Shown here: positions 52,863 through 61,953 of the stretch, piece by piece
Numbering within the stretch: the first letter of the stretch is position 1
Layout of the letters: each line of letters begins with the position of its first letter
NCBI GenBank assembly: GCA_910575835.1
Contig: CAJTGB010000012.1
Span: forward strand, 56,012-120,011
Reading direction: 5' to 3'
Length of the DNA stretch: 64,000 nt
DNA from: Lachnospiraceae bacterium
GTDB taxonomy: Bacteria > Bacillota > Clostridia > Lachnospirales > Lachnospiraceae
The notes under the pieces: model-generated
Seen by the model: the letters and a program-made list of their open reading frames with translations, nothing else
Database searches by the model: none
What the model was told of the DNA's origin: nothing
Translations under genes and position numbers: made by a program

Positions 52863-54857
52863 TTAATCGCATCTTAAGACCCTATAATTCGCCGGATTCT
52901 CATAGTCCTTGCCGATTCCGTCATCCTCGTACAGCGTGTACTCCGCATGCTCAAAACCGATCATCTTAAGGTTCGCCGTATCAAGCTTCTCCATGCACTC
53001 AGCCGCCTCTGCAAGCGGAATACACCTTCCCTTCCGTATAAAGAGCGGGACCTCATTGACCGCGATCTCCACATAATGATGTCCCTGCGTCAGAAGTTCC
53101 TCCGTATACGCGCCGTCCTTTGCGAACTTCACGAACAGCATATCCTCCGGCAGATAGACGTAACGGCCTTTTGCATTCTGCGTATAGACCGGTGCGATCA
53201 TAGCCTCGCCGCCCAGCATCATCTGATCCTCCACGCCGGCGGCAAAGGAATCTTCAGGATATACAAAAGCAAGAGGCCTGAAATACATATCATCATTCAG
53301 GGCTGCTTTCATGTATTCACTGTACAGGTAAGGGAGCAGACGGTATCTTGTCTCCACGATCCCCCGGAAGTCCTCAGTGTCTCCGAATTGATAGGCCTCC
53401 TGCCTTCTGGTCCCCTGGGCTGAATGATTGCGCATCAAAGGCGTGAATACCCCAAGCGCCATCCACCGCAGAACAAGATCTCTGGTGGCGTCATTATCAA
53501 ATCCTCCAAGGTCTGCGCCTGTGTACAGGAAACCGCACATATTCAGCGACGGCATCATCTTAAGATTCAGAAGGATGTGGGACCACCAAGATCTGTTGTC
53601 ACCCGTCCAGATCCCTCCGTAACGATGCATCCCGATGTAAGAAGACCTGGAAAACATCAGAAGCCTCTTATCCGGGGCGATCCTGTCGAATGCCTCTGCT
53701 GCTGCCCGCGTCATATTGTATCCAAACAGATTATGCACCTTGTCATGCCGGATCATCCTGCCGCCGACATTGTGATAGAACCTCCTGTAATCCTCTGGAT
53801 TATTCGCGATTCCTGTTACCAGACCCTCCAGCTCCCAGACCGGGATCGTCTCCATGTCCTCCTGCACATATCTCTTGATCGTCTCCTTCAATTCCTCGAT
53901 CCCTTCCCGTGAATAGAAGATCGCCGGCTCGTTCATATCATTCCAGAACCCCTCGATTCCCTGGTCGATCAGGAAACGGTACTTGCCGCCGAACCACCTC
54001 CTTGCTTCCGGGTTGAGCACATCCGGGAAATGCGTATCCCCGGGCCACACCGCCGCTACAAAATCACTGCCGTCCTCACGCTTGCAGAAATATCCCTTCT
54101 CAACGCCTTCTTCATAGACCGGATATCCTTCTTCCACCTTCACGCCCGCATCTATGATCGGAATCAGGCGGATCCCCCGCTCCTTCATCTCACGGACAAA
54201 TTCCGGGAAATCCCGAAAATTCTCCTCATTCAGGGTAAAATCCTTAAAATCCTGCATATAATCAATGTCCATATAGATCATATCGATCGGAATGTGATTG
54301 TCCTGGTATCCGTCCGCCACGCTCCGGTAATCCTCCTTTGTCTTATACCCCCATCTGCTCTGCCCGAAGCCGAATGCGAATCTCGGCGGAATATAGCTTC
54401 TTCCGATGATCTTACGGAACTGCTTTACGATATCATAGGCGCTCTCTCCCGTTATCACATACAGATACAGATCCGCATACTCACAGCTCACCTGCAGAAG
54501 TTCTTCTTTCGTATAACCGATGTCAAATGTGATCTTCGACGGATAATCGAAAAACAAGCCGAAGGTCTCTTTGCCGGATATCACGATAAAATTATGCGCG
54601 GCGTACAAGGACATCTTCGCCTCCGTGTGGTTCGGGTCGTCCGTACAATTGCTGATATAGCAGTAATTCCTCTTGTTCAGGCCGCGGTTCGCTTCTCCCA
54701 GGCCGTAGACGACATCCTCCCCGTCCATCCGGTATGTGAAGGCAAATCCTTCCTCTGTACTGATCTCTCCGAATTCCGGCGTCCCCTGTTCTGTCTCCAT
54801 CGTTTTTACAACGGCTTCCGTCTCAAACGGCGTGCCAAATCTGTATTTTTTTATCAT
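52863..54857 (-). CDS. GH31 alpha-glucosidase
   Basis: 664 aa. The catalytic barrel has IDMIYMDIDYMQDFKDFT, nucleophile Asp in FWNDMNEPAIF, and the acid/base Asp region TGDNRSWWSHI, then SLNMCGFLYTGADLGGF. GH31 enzymes release glucose from the ends of alpha-glucans; alpha-xylosidases share the fold. No signal peptide, so intracellular. It is on the same strand as and upstream of lacI (137 bp gap) and divergent from malQ. Confidence 0.95.
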   Translation of the reverse strand: MIKKYRFGTPFETEAVVKTMETEQGTPEFGEISTEEGFAFTYRMDGEDVVYGLGEANRGLNKRNYCYISNCTDDPNHTEAKMSLYAAHNFIVISGKETFGLFFDYPSKITFDIGYTKEELLQVSCEYADLYLYVITGESAYDIVKQFRKIIGRSYIPPRFAFGFGQSRWGYKTKEDYRSVADGYQDNHIPIDMIYMDIDYMQDFKDFTLNEENFRDFPEFVREMKERGIRLIPIIDAGVKVEEGYPVYEEGVEKGYFCKREDGSDFVAAVWPGDTHFPDVLNPEARRWFGGKYRFLIDQGIEGFWNDMNEPAIFYSREGIEELKETIKRYVQEDMETIPVWELEGLVTGIANNPEDYRRFYHNVGGRMIRHDKVHNLFGYNMTRAAAEAFDRIAPDKRLLMFSRSSYIGMHRYGGIWTGDNRSWWSHILLNLKMMPSLNMCGFLYTGADLGGFDNDATRDLVLRWMALGVFTPLMRNHSAQGTRRQEAYQFGDTEDFRGIVETRYRLLPYLYSEYMKAALNDDMYFRPLAFVYPEDSFAAGVEDQMMLGGEAMIAPVYTQNAKGRYVYLPEDMLFVKFAKDGAYTEELLTQGHHYVEIAVNEVPLFIRKGRCIPLAEAAECMEKLDTANLKMIGFEHAEYTLYEDDGIGKDYENPANYRVLRCD

Positions 54858-55060
54858 AGATCTGATTCCTTTCTGTTTTTCTTCTGTTCTATAGATTATA
54901 CTCTATATCGTTAAATTAATCTAACATTATTGTAAAAAAATGAACGGATTTGGGGTGTTTTGGGATTGCGCTTTTTCCAAAAAAGATGTACATTTATGTT
55001 AGAGAGATTTTCTGCGGCGGCATAATCCTGCAGGCTGCAGAACTATAGGAGGTAACATAT

Positions 55061-56557
55061 ATGAAACGAACAGCAGGGATTCTACTCCCCATCACCAGTC
55101 TGCCGTCCCGTTATGGTATCGGCGGTTTTACTCAAAGTGCATATGATTTCATCGACTGGCTTAAGGAGGCCGGACAGTCCTACTGGCAGATCCTTCCGCT
55201 TGGCCCTACCGGCTACGGCGATTCTCCTTATCAATCATTTTCTACTTTCGCCGGAAACCCATACTTCATCAGCCTGGAAGCCCTGGTCGAGGAAGGCGTG
55301 CTGCATCAGGAAGAATGCGACGCGATCGACTTCGGAGACAGAGCGGATACCGTAGATTATGAGAAGCTCTACAAAGCACGCTATACCTTGCTCTACAAAG
55401 CATATCAGCGCAGTTGGATCACCGAGAACCATGATTACCAGCATTTTGTGCGCAAGAACAAGTGGTGGCTCTTTGATTACGCCCTGTTTATGGCGATCAA
55501 AGAGCAGTTCAGCAATATCTCCTGGGATCAGTGGCCCGAGGATATCCGTCTGCGCGAAGGCTCCGCCATGAAGGAATACTATAACGAGCTGTTCCCATAC
55601 GTCGAGTTCCATCAGTATATGCAGTTCAAGTTCTATGAACAGTGGAGCGCCCTCAAGTCCTACGCCAACCAAAAAGGCATCCGTCTGATCGGGGACATTC
55701 CCATCTATGTCGCAATGGACAGCGCCGACACCTGGTCACACCCGGAACTGTTCCAGCTAGACGAGCGGAATGTACCTCTTGCGGTGGCGGGATGCCCGCC
55801 GGATGGATTCTCCGCCGACGGACAGCTCTGGGGGAATCCTCTCTACCGCTGGGAATACCACCGCGATACCAATTATGAATGGTGGATCTCCCGCCTTGCA
55901 TACTGTTTCCAGATGTATGACGTATTAAGGATCGATCATTTCCGCGGATTTGACGAATATTATTCCATTCCTTACGGGGAGGACTCCGCGGCAAACGGCC
56001 GCTGGGAGAAAGGTCCCGGCATAGAATTATTCCAGTGTATGGAGCAGCACCTCGGCAGTCATGAAGTGATCGCCGAAGACCTTGGCTACGTGACAGACTC
56101 CGTCCGCTGGCTGGTGCATGAGAGCGGTTTCCCGGGCATGAAGGTTCTGGAATTCGCCTTTGATTCCAGAGATACCGGTTCTGCCAACGACTATCTGCCT
56201 CACAATTACGCAGAGAACAGCGTCGCCTACACCGGAACCCACGACAACGAGACCATCGTCAGCTGGTTTGACTCCATCACTCCCAAAGAACAGGCTGCCG
56301 CAAGGGATTATATGTGCGATCATTATACGCCGAAGGAGCAGCTATACAAGTCCTTCATCTCTCTGGTAATGCGCAGCAACGCCAAGACCTGCATCATCCC
56401 TATACAGGATTACATGGGGCTTGATAACAGCTGCCGCATGAATAAGCCTTCCACCGTCGGGAACAACTGGAAATGGAGACTGACCAAAGAAGATCTGACC
56501 GACGAACTTAAGGATGAGATCCGCGCCATCACCAAGCGGTACGGACGGACGATCTAA
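55061..56557 (+). CDS. malQ: 4-alpha-glucanotransferase (amylomaltase, GH77)
   Basis: 498 aa. It has GILLPITSLPSRYGIGGF, SYWQILPLGPTGYGDSPYQS, nucleophile Asp in RIDHFRGFDEYY, acid/base Glu in VIAEDLG, and GTHDNETIVSWF. It moves alpha-1,4-glucan segments between maltodextrins in the cytosol, giving glucose and longer chains. AGGAGGTAACAT precedes the ATG. It is divergent from the GH31 gene and ends at a clear terminator. Confidence 0.97.
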   Translation: MKRTAGILLPITSLPSRYGIGGFTQSAYDFIDWLKEAGQSYWQILPLGPTGYGDSPYQSFSTFAGNPYFISLEALVEEGVLHQEECDAIDFGDRADTVDYEKLYKARYTLLYKAYQRSWITENHDYQHFVRKNKWWLFDYALFMAIKEQFSNISWDQWPEDIRLREGSAMKEYYNELFPYVEFHQYMQFKFYEQWSALKSYANQKGIRLIGDIPIYVAMDSADTWSHPELFQLDERNVPLAVAGCPPDGFSADGQLWGNPLYRWEYHRDTNYEWWISRLAYCFQMYDVLRIDHFRGFDEYYSIPYGEDSAANGRWEKGPGIELFQCMEQHLGSHEVIAEDLGYVTDSVRWLVHESGFPGMKVLEFAFDSRDTGSANDYLPHNYAENSVAYTGTHDNETIVSWFDSITPKEQAAARDYMCDHYTPKEQLYKSFISLVMRSNAKTCIIPIQDYMGLDNSCRMNKPSTVGNNWKWRLTKEDLTDELKDEIRAITKRYGRTI

Positions 56558-56570
56558 CACCACACATTTA

Positions 56571-56606
56571 AAAGGAGTCCATCTGCGATAGATGCACTCC
56601 TTTTTT
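56571..56606 (+). terminator. malQ terminator
   Basis: AAAGGAGT (56571-56578) and ATCT pair with AGAT and ACTCCTTT (56596-56603), then a T-run. It also faces the convergent FtsX gene. Confidence 0.9.
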
Positions 56607-56623
56607 AATTCCATTCTATCTTT

Positions 56624-59104
56624 TTACTCCACCGTCTCAACGGAATCTACGATACTCATCTTCCCGATCGCCCTAAGCGGAAATGCCGTCGCTGTAAGAC
56701 ACGCCGCCACAGACACCGCCGCCGCTTCAAGAACCGAAAGTAGCGGAAATGCAGTAAGCCTGATCTCGTCTGTCACCGCCGCTCCTATAAATACCGTACA
56801 GATATATCCGAATACCGCTCCAAGCGCCGCTCCGAGCAGACCGTAATACGCCCCTTCCCACAGAAATGTCACGTAAAGGCTGCGCTTACTCATCCCGACC
56901 GCTCTCTGCATCCCGATCTCACGGATGCGGGTGTGGATATTCGTGTACACAGTATTGACGATATTCAATACACCGATCAGTCCGATGAATAAGATCAGTC
57001 CCCAGCAAAGGAACCGGATCTGCTCAAAGCTCTCCGCCATCTGTGCATCTGTCTGCCGATAGGACAGCCAATAAGTCCCCGGGCTCTCGGCGCACCATTC
57101 ATCCAGCCATTTCTCAAAAATCTCCGCATCCGCATCTTCCTTAAGAGTCGGATAAATCTCCGTATACCCGTCGTCTCCTGTCAGCATAGCATATAACGAA
57201 TCGGTAACGATCACCTGCACGCCGTTTAGGAATTCACCGCTGCCGATACAGACCGGATCCTCTGAGATTCCTGCGATCCGAAGGCGCACTCCGTTCACTG
57301 TGACCGTCTCACCCTGATGCAGTTCTGTATGCGGTATCTCCTCTCCCTGATAAGTGAACGGAACCGGATTCACGGCAAGGCATGCCGTACCCTTTTTTAA
57401 GTCTTCGATATCCTCCTTCGACAGCTTCGGCACATAACTGCTCAGACGCGGTTCGTCGACGGACGCGATCTGAAAATTCTCGCTTGGATTAAGATCTATA
57501 TCCAGATCTATCGGTATGTTCCCCTCTTCATCCTGCATATAATGCGTTAACTTTGCTGCAGCAAGATCCGCCGTCAGCCCGAGAGCTTCAAGCTGCGATA
57601 CGGCCTGGGGGGACATTCCGGACGTCTCGTTCGTCACAGCATAGTCGCCCAGATACATTTTCTGCACATCGCTGCTTGCATCCAACAAGGCGCTGAAGCT
57701 CTGAAGCGCAACAAAGACTGTAATACTCATCACAATGGATAGAACCGTGATCACCGTGCGGCCAAGATTCCGTCTTAGATTCAGCCGCGCATAAAATGCT
57801 TCAAAATTACGGATCTTTTTCTGCTTTCTGCTGCGGCGCCTGATCTTCGTACTCCTTCCGCCCATGGCCTCTGTCGGCGAGATGCGGGCTGCATACCGTG
57901 CAGAAGGAAACGCCGCCAGCACGGCAAATAAAATCGTCACCGCCGCGCTTACTACCAGCGGCAGAAGATTGGCATCGCTGTCTGCGATCGCCTGATTCAA
58001 TTCCTGCGTGCTTTCAGCAAGAAATATATCCGGGCTTAAGAATCCGGCCGCGGCAGCCAGAATGCCTTTGGCTGACAACATCCCCAGGACAAGACCCAAG
58101 GGCAGCCCGATCCCGCACAGGATCAAGAGCTGAACCGTCACCAACGCATAGATCTGTCCCTTCTCACTTCCGATGGCGCGAAGCGTACCGTATTCACGGA
58201 TCCGTTTGGTCACGGCTACCTTAAGGATATTGTAGACGACAAGTCCTGCTGCCAGCAAGATCAACACCCCAACCATAATACATGCTGCCATCATAAACGG
58301 GAATCCCTTATCTTCCCCTTCGCCCTCTTTTTGGGCATAGTCAATGCCGAGTGCATTTAACAAAACCCAATTATACTGGATATTCTCTTTTTGCACCCCT
58401 AGCTTAAGCGCCAACTCATCTACAACAGACTGGAACTGCTCTGTGCCGGTGGTTTTAAAATCTGCCGAATAGAGCAGATAGCGATCGGGCAGCAGTTCCT
58501 TCGCTGTCCCTTCTCCCACAACAGCGTTAAGCGTACCGCTTACATACCCCTTATAATTATTCTTAAGGATTCCGGTCAATACAAAATCCGCCGTATATTC
58601 ATAAGGCAGACGGTCGTCTCTCATCAACGCAATGCTGACAGGCAAGGTGACCGCCGAACCCAGACGCGCCTCAAGACCGAGATATTTGAGAGTGTCTCCC
58701 GATAGTGCGATCTCTCCTTTCCCTTGCGGCAGCCTTCCTTCCTCTACCGCCCCAACGTCTGGATATGCCTTAAGCGCTTCCCCCTGGTACTCCCGAAGAT
58801 GCAGGGTAAGCCCGCTGTTCTGGATCTCTGCGGAACCTAAGTTGATGATGCTCCCCACATCCTTAAGCCGCCCGTCCGAATGCAGCTTCTCATTCTGCTC
58901 TTCGGTTAACTGATGAAAGGACGCATAACGGTCCCCGTTCAGGCTTGCAGCCTGATTGACGCGCATAAACTGTAAGATACCGACCGACTGTCCGAGCGCA
59001 GCCGTCGCCGTTGCCGACAGGACCATTGCAATCAGGATCAGAACGGAAGTTACCTTCTGCGTCTTTATTTCTTTCCATGCCAGAGACAGATAAGACTTCA
59101 TCAT
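56624..59104 (-). CDS. FtsX/MacB-type ABC transporter permease
   Basis: 826 aa. A membrane helix near residues 15-38, a large external domain, three helices around 270-410, then a second FtsX unit (helix about 455, external domain, final helices about 690-820). Two FtsX domains give a ten-helix layout. IREYGTLRAIGSEKGQIYAL and IREIGMQRAVGMSKRSLYVT are the coupling loops. Such permeases export peptides, lipids or toxins. The start overlaps the ATPase stop (ATGA). Confidence 0.93.
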   Translation of the reverse strand: MMKSYLSLAWKEIKTQKVTSVLILIAMVLSATATAALGQSVGILQFMRVNQAASLNGDRYASFHQLTEEQNEKLHSDGRLKDVGSIINLGSAEIQNSGLTLHLREYQGEALKAYPDVGAVEEGRLPQGKGEIALSGDTLKYLGLEARLGSAVTLPVSIALMRDDRLPYEYTADFVLTGILKNNYKGYVSGTLNAVVGEGTAKELLPDRYLLYSADFKTTGTEQFQSVVDELALKLGVQKENIQYNWVLLNALGIDYAQKEGEGEDKGFPFMMAACIMVGVLILLAAGLVVYNILKVAVTKRIREYGTLRAIGSEKGQIYALVTVQLLILCGIGLPLGLVLGMLSAKGILAAAAGFLSPDIFLAESTQELNQAIADSDANLLPLVVSAAVTILFAVLAAFPSARYAARISPTEAMGGRSTKIRRRSRKQKKIRNFEAFYARLNLRRNLGRTVITVLSIVMSITVFVALQSFSALLDASSDVQKMYLGDYAVTNETSGMSPQAVSQLEALGLTADLAAAKLTHYMQDEEGNIPIDLDIDLNPSENFQIASVDEPRLSSYVPKLSKEDIEDLKKGTACLAVNPVPFTYQGEEIPHTELHQGETVTVNGVRLRIAGISEDPVCIGSGEFLNGVQVIVTDSLYAMLTGDDGYTEIYPTLKEDADAEIFEKWLDEWCAESPGTYWLSYRQTDAQMAESFEQIRFLCWGLILFIGLIGVLNIVNTVYTNIHTRIREIGMQRAVGMSKRSLYVTFLWEGAYYGLLGAALGAVFGYICTVFIGAAVTDEIRLTAFPLLSVLEAAAVSVAACLTATAFPLRAIGKMSIVDSVETVE

Positions 59105-59772
59105 GCATCCACCTCCGTAAGAACACCGTCGACGATCATGAACTGCCGGTCTGCCCTTCTGGCGATCCGGCTGTCGTGAGTGATGATCACCAGGGTCTTC
59201 TCCATCTCCTTTTGAATGCTTTCAAGCATTTCCATCACTTCACTGCCGCTCTTACTGTCTAAGTTTCCTGTCGGCTCGTCTGCAAATATGATCTCCGGCT
59301 GTGCGATCAGCGCCCTCGCGATCGCGACACGCTGCTGCTGACCGCCTGACAGCTCGTGGGGCAGATGCATAAGCCGCCCTTCAATTCCAAGAAGCCTCGT
59401 AATCTTCTCCAGATATTCTGTATCCGGCTGCTTTTTATCCAGCAGCAAAGGCATGATAATATTCTCTTTGGCAGTAAGGACCGGCAGCAGATTGAACTGC
59501 TGGAAGACAAATCCGATACGCCGGCGGCGAAACGCCGACAATTCTCTGTCGGTAAAACTATAGATATCCCTTCCGCCGTAGGTCAATACGCCGGAGGTTG
59601 GCCGGTCAAGCCCGGACAGCAGATGCAGAAGCGTACTCTTCCCGCTTCCCGACGGACCCATGATAGAGATAAAATCACCGGTCCCGATCACAAGGCTTGC
59701 TCTGTCAAGCGCCGTCACCTTCCCTTCCCCGCTTCCATAGATCTTGGACAATTCCTTTGCTTCGATATGCAT
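59101..59772 (-). CDS. ABC transporter ATPase (MacB/LolD type)
   Basis: 223 aa from ATG 59772 (AGGAG ten bases upstream). Walker A GPSGSGKSTLLHLL, signature LSGGQQQRVAIARA, Walker B IIFADEPTGNLDSKSG. It powers the FtsX permease encoded by the overlapping next gene. It follows the histidine kinase gene, 68 bp upstream, so the exporter is probably controlled by the two-component system. Confidence 0.95.
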   Translation of the reverse strand: MHIEAKELSKIYGSGEGKVTALDRASLVIGTGDFISIMGPSGSGKSTLLHLLSGLDRPTSGVLTYGGRDIYSFTDRELSAFRRRRIGFVFQQFNLLPVLTAKENIIMPLLLDKKQPDTEYLEKITRLLGIEGRLMHLPHELSGGQQQRVAIARALIAQPEIIFADEPTGNLDSKSGSEVMEMLESIQKEMEKTLVIITHDSRIARRADRQFMIVDGVLTEVDA

Positions 59773-59840
59773 AAAAATCACTCTCCTTATCTGATGATAA
59801 AGAGAGTGTAACGAATAAATCTCAAAAAACGCTCAAGGTT

Positions 59841-60953
59841 TTATATCCTAAAATATGCTTTCGCCAACGCGCCGCCTTCTGCCGGGTTCTCAAGCTCCAA
59901 CATTCCTCCATGTTTCTTACACAAGAGCTGGCAGCTATATAATCCCATTCCAAAATGCGACGCTTCCTCCTTCATTTTCCCGAACGGCTTCGGACCGCTG
60001 CGCACCAGTTCTGCCGGATAACCTGATCCATCGTCCTGTACGGAGAGAATCGCATACTCTCCCTTCACTTTTAGCCGTATTTCCAATCTGCTTTCGGCAA
60101 AACGCGCCGCATTACCCGTCAGATTCTCCAGGATATTCAGGAATATCCCGTGATCCAGCCGTATCTCTCCTTCTATGGGCGCATCGATCGTATATTGTAA
60201 CGCCGGAGCAAGGAGCTTCGCCGTATCCTCCAGTTCTGCCCGCAGCTTGACATACTCATATCTGCCGCGGCGGACCGGAATCTGCTCAAGCCGCTGTATG
60301 CCGCTCATCGTCTCAACATAGTTTTCAATACGGAGAGCATAGCTCTCCAGCCTGTCAAGAGCCTGGTCATCCTGTTTTCCTTCCTTAAGAAGCTTCACCG
60401 TCCCCTTCAACACCGTGACCGGATTGCGCAGGTCGTGGGAAAATGCTGCATTCAGCCTTTTGCGCTCCTCTGCCTGCTCCCATAATTCCTGGTTCGACCG
60501 CAGAAGCTCCGCCCGCATCATCTCAAAGGCCCGGCACAGCTCCCCTAATTCATCCTCCGACGACGCCGCGACCGAGAAATCAAGATCCCTTCTCAGAATA
60601 CGCTCCGTACCTTCCTTAAGTACAGCGATCGGTGTTTTTAATTTGATCCTGTAAAATAATAGTCCGGCAATCCCAAGACCGCTCACAGGAAGCAGAACAC
60701 ATGCCAGCATCCAGATACCGTCCATCAGCCATGGAATCCTTTGCTGTTCTAAATTAAGTCCGTACATATCCGGCTCTTTTTCGATCTCCGTTATCAGCCC
60801 TATATGGAAATCCTTATAAAACATTCCTATATAACGGCCTTGGATATCTTTGCATATACAGAATACCAGTACGACCAATACAAGGGAAGCTGCGACACAT
60901 CCGACCGATAATACGAAGATCGACCTCTTAAGACTCATATTTTTAAAGCTCAT
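59841..60953 (-). CDS. Sensor histidine kinase
   Basis: 370 aa from ATG 60953. Two membrane helices (about 10-35 and 78-103) flank a short external loop. A HAMP-like segment, H-box AAFSHDLRNPVTVLKG, N-box LTGNAARFAES, G-boxes DDGSGYP and FGMGLYSCQL follow. It autophosphorylates and passes phosphate to the response regulator encoded just upstream. The exact start is uncertain because no strong ribosome site is seen; an in-frame GTG at 60998 overlaps the regulator gene. Confidence 0.92.
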   Translation of the reverse strand: MSFKNMSLKRSIFVLSVGCVAASLVLVVLVFCICKDIQGRYIGMFYKDFHIGLITEIEKEPDMYGLNLEQQRIPWLMDGIWMLACVLLPVSGLGIAGLLFYRIKLKTPIAVLKEGTERILRRDLDFSVAASSEDELGELCRAFEMMRAELLRSNQELWEQAEERKRLNAAFSHDLRNPVTVLKGTVKLLKEGKQDDQALDRLESYALRIENYVETMSGIQRLEQIPVRRGRYEYVKLRAELEDTAKLLAPALQYTIDAPIEGEIRLDHGIFLNILENLTGNAARFAESRLEIRLKVKGEYAILSVQDDGSGYPAELVRSGPKPFGKMKEEASHFGMGLYSCQLLCKKHGGMLELENPAEGGALAKAYFRI

Positions 60954-60973
60954 ATTCTTAATTCTCGTCCCTC

Positions 60974-61645
60974 TCAGCCGTTCCACCGGTATCCGCACCC
61001 CCAGACTGTCTCTATGAAGCTATGCAGTGTATATACCGCAAGCTTTGCCCGAATCTTCCGTATATGTTCCATGATCGTATCGCTGCTGCCGTCCCCGTCT
61101 ATTCCCCACACGATCTCGTAGATCCTCTCCCTGTCGAATACCTGTCCGGCATTCACCGAGAGCAGTTCCAGTATATCGAATTCCCTCTTCGATAAGGAAA
61201 CCTGCTCGCCGTTCACAGAGACCGTCCGTCCTGTATAATCAACCGTCAATTCCCCGAAGAACCGTACCGCCGAATTCTCCTGCCGCCTTTGTTCCCTTCT
61301 GAGATGCGCGGCAACTCTCGCCCCCAGCTCATAGAGGTCAAAAGGCTTCACGATATAATCATCTCCTCCGGCCTGAAATCCCCGGATCTTATCGGCAGAC
61401 TCCACCCGCGCAGTGAGAAACAGAATCGGGCATGAGACAAACCCGCGGATCCGTTCACAGACCGTTAGGCCGTCCATCCCCGGCATATTGATGTCAAGAA
61501 GTATCAGATCCGGGCCGCACGACGATCTGCGAACCGCTTCTTCTCCGCTCATAGCGGTCATCACATTATAAGTATCGGCAAAATAGCTCTTCATCATCTC
61601 AACCATACCCGGTTCATCATCCACAATCAGCAATGTCTGTTTCAT
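60974..61645 (-). CDS. OmpR-family response regulator
   Basis: 223 aa from ATG 61645 (GAGAGGAGCGGG upstream). The receiver domain has acidic residues in IVDDEPG, phospho-acceptor Asp in LILLDINMPGMDG, Thr in LFLTAR and Lys in VKPFDLYEL. The C-terminal winged helix (ISKREFDILELL-like segment SLSKREFDILELLSVNAGQV) binds DNA. It is first in the unit regulator-kinase-ATPase-permease. A longer start at 61729 lies inside an inverted-repeat element and is rejected. Confidence 0.95.
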   Translation of the reverse strand: MKQTLLIVDDEPGMVEMMKSYFADTYNVMTAMSGEEAVRRSSCGPDLILLDINMPGMDGLTVCERIRGFVSCPILFLTARVESADKIRGFQAGGDDYIVKPFDLYELGARVAAHLRREQRRQENSAVRFFGELTVDYTGRTVSVNGEQVSLSKREFDILELLSVNAGQVFDRERIYEIVWGIDGDGSSDTIMEHIRKIRAKLAVYTLHSFIETVWGCGYRWNG

Positions 61646-61659
61646 CCCGCTCCTCTCCC

Positions 61660-61823
61660 CTAGTACACCGAATAATAAGTAACCAACCATATAACTTGCC
61701 TGATTTTCCATCTGCGTCGTTGTCGTCAATCGGCGTAGCGCCCACTACGCCTCATTCCTCCGCCTTGCATATAAAAAATCATTCTGCGTTATATGGCTAG
61801 GAACTTATTTTTCGGTGTACTAG
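61660..61823. mobile_element. MITE-like 164-bp element with 36-bp terminal inverted repeats
   Basis: The left end CTAGTACACCGAATAATAAG (61660-61695 in full) is matched, inverted, by 61788-61823 with 31 of 36 positions identical. The centre has a GGCGTAG (61732-61738) / CTACGCC (61745-61751) hairpin. No transposase is encoded. Target duplication is not clear. It lies directly upstream of the response regulator gene. Confidence 0.6.
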
Positions 61824-61853
61824 TGTACCGACAATACATCGAATAATAAGTTT

Positions 61854-61905
61854 CTGGTGCTCCATCCGGACAGAAATCAAACTCCTGAATTGGATGGAAC
61901 ACCAG
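61854..61905 (-). terminator. Hairpin after rsmH, probable terminator
   Basis: CTGGTGCTCCATCC (61854-61867) pairs with GGATGGAACACCAG (61892-61905) with one mismatch and a 24-base loop; T-run is poor. Just left of it (61837-61850) is a second copy of the CGAATAATAAGT end seen in the MITE-like element. Confidence 0.5.
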
Positions 61906-61953
61906 TATAACAGGAAAATCTCAAGAAATTCTCAAAGAAATAATATTATTTGA

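Noticed and set aside
54909..54925. Near-palindrome GTTAAATTAATCTAAC between the GH31 gene and malQ as a regulator site
   Set aside because: Imperfect, AT-rich and single copy; it does not match the LacI-type operator of the neighbouring operon.
60974..61729. Longer start for the response regulator
   Set aside because: The extra 28 residues are translated from the inverted-repeat element and a ribosome site precedes 61645.
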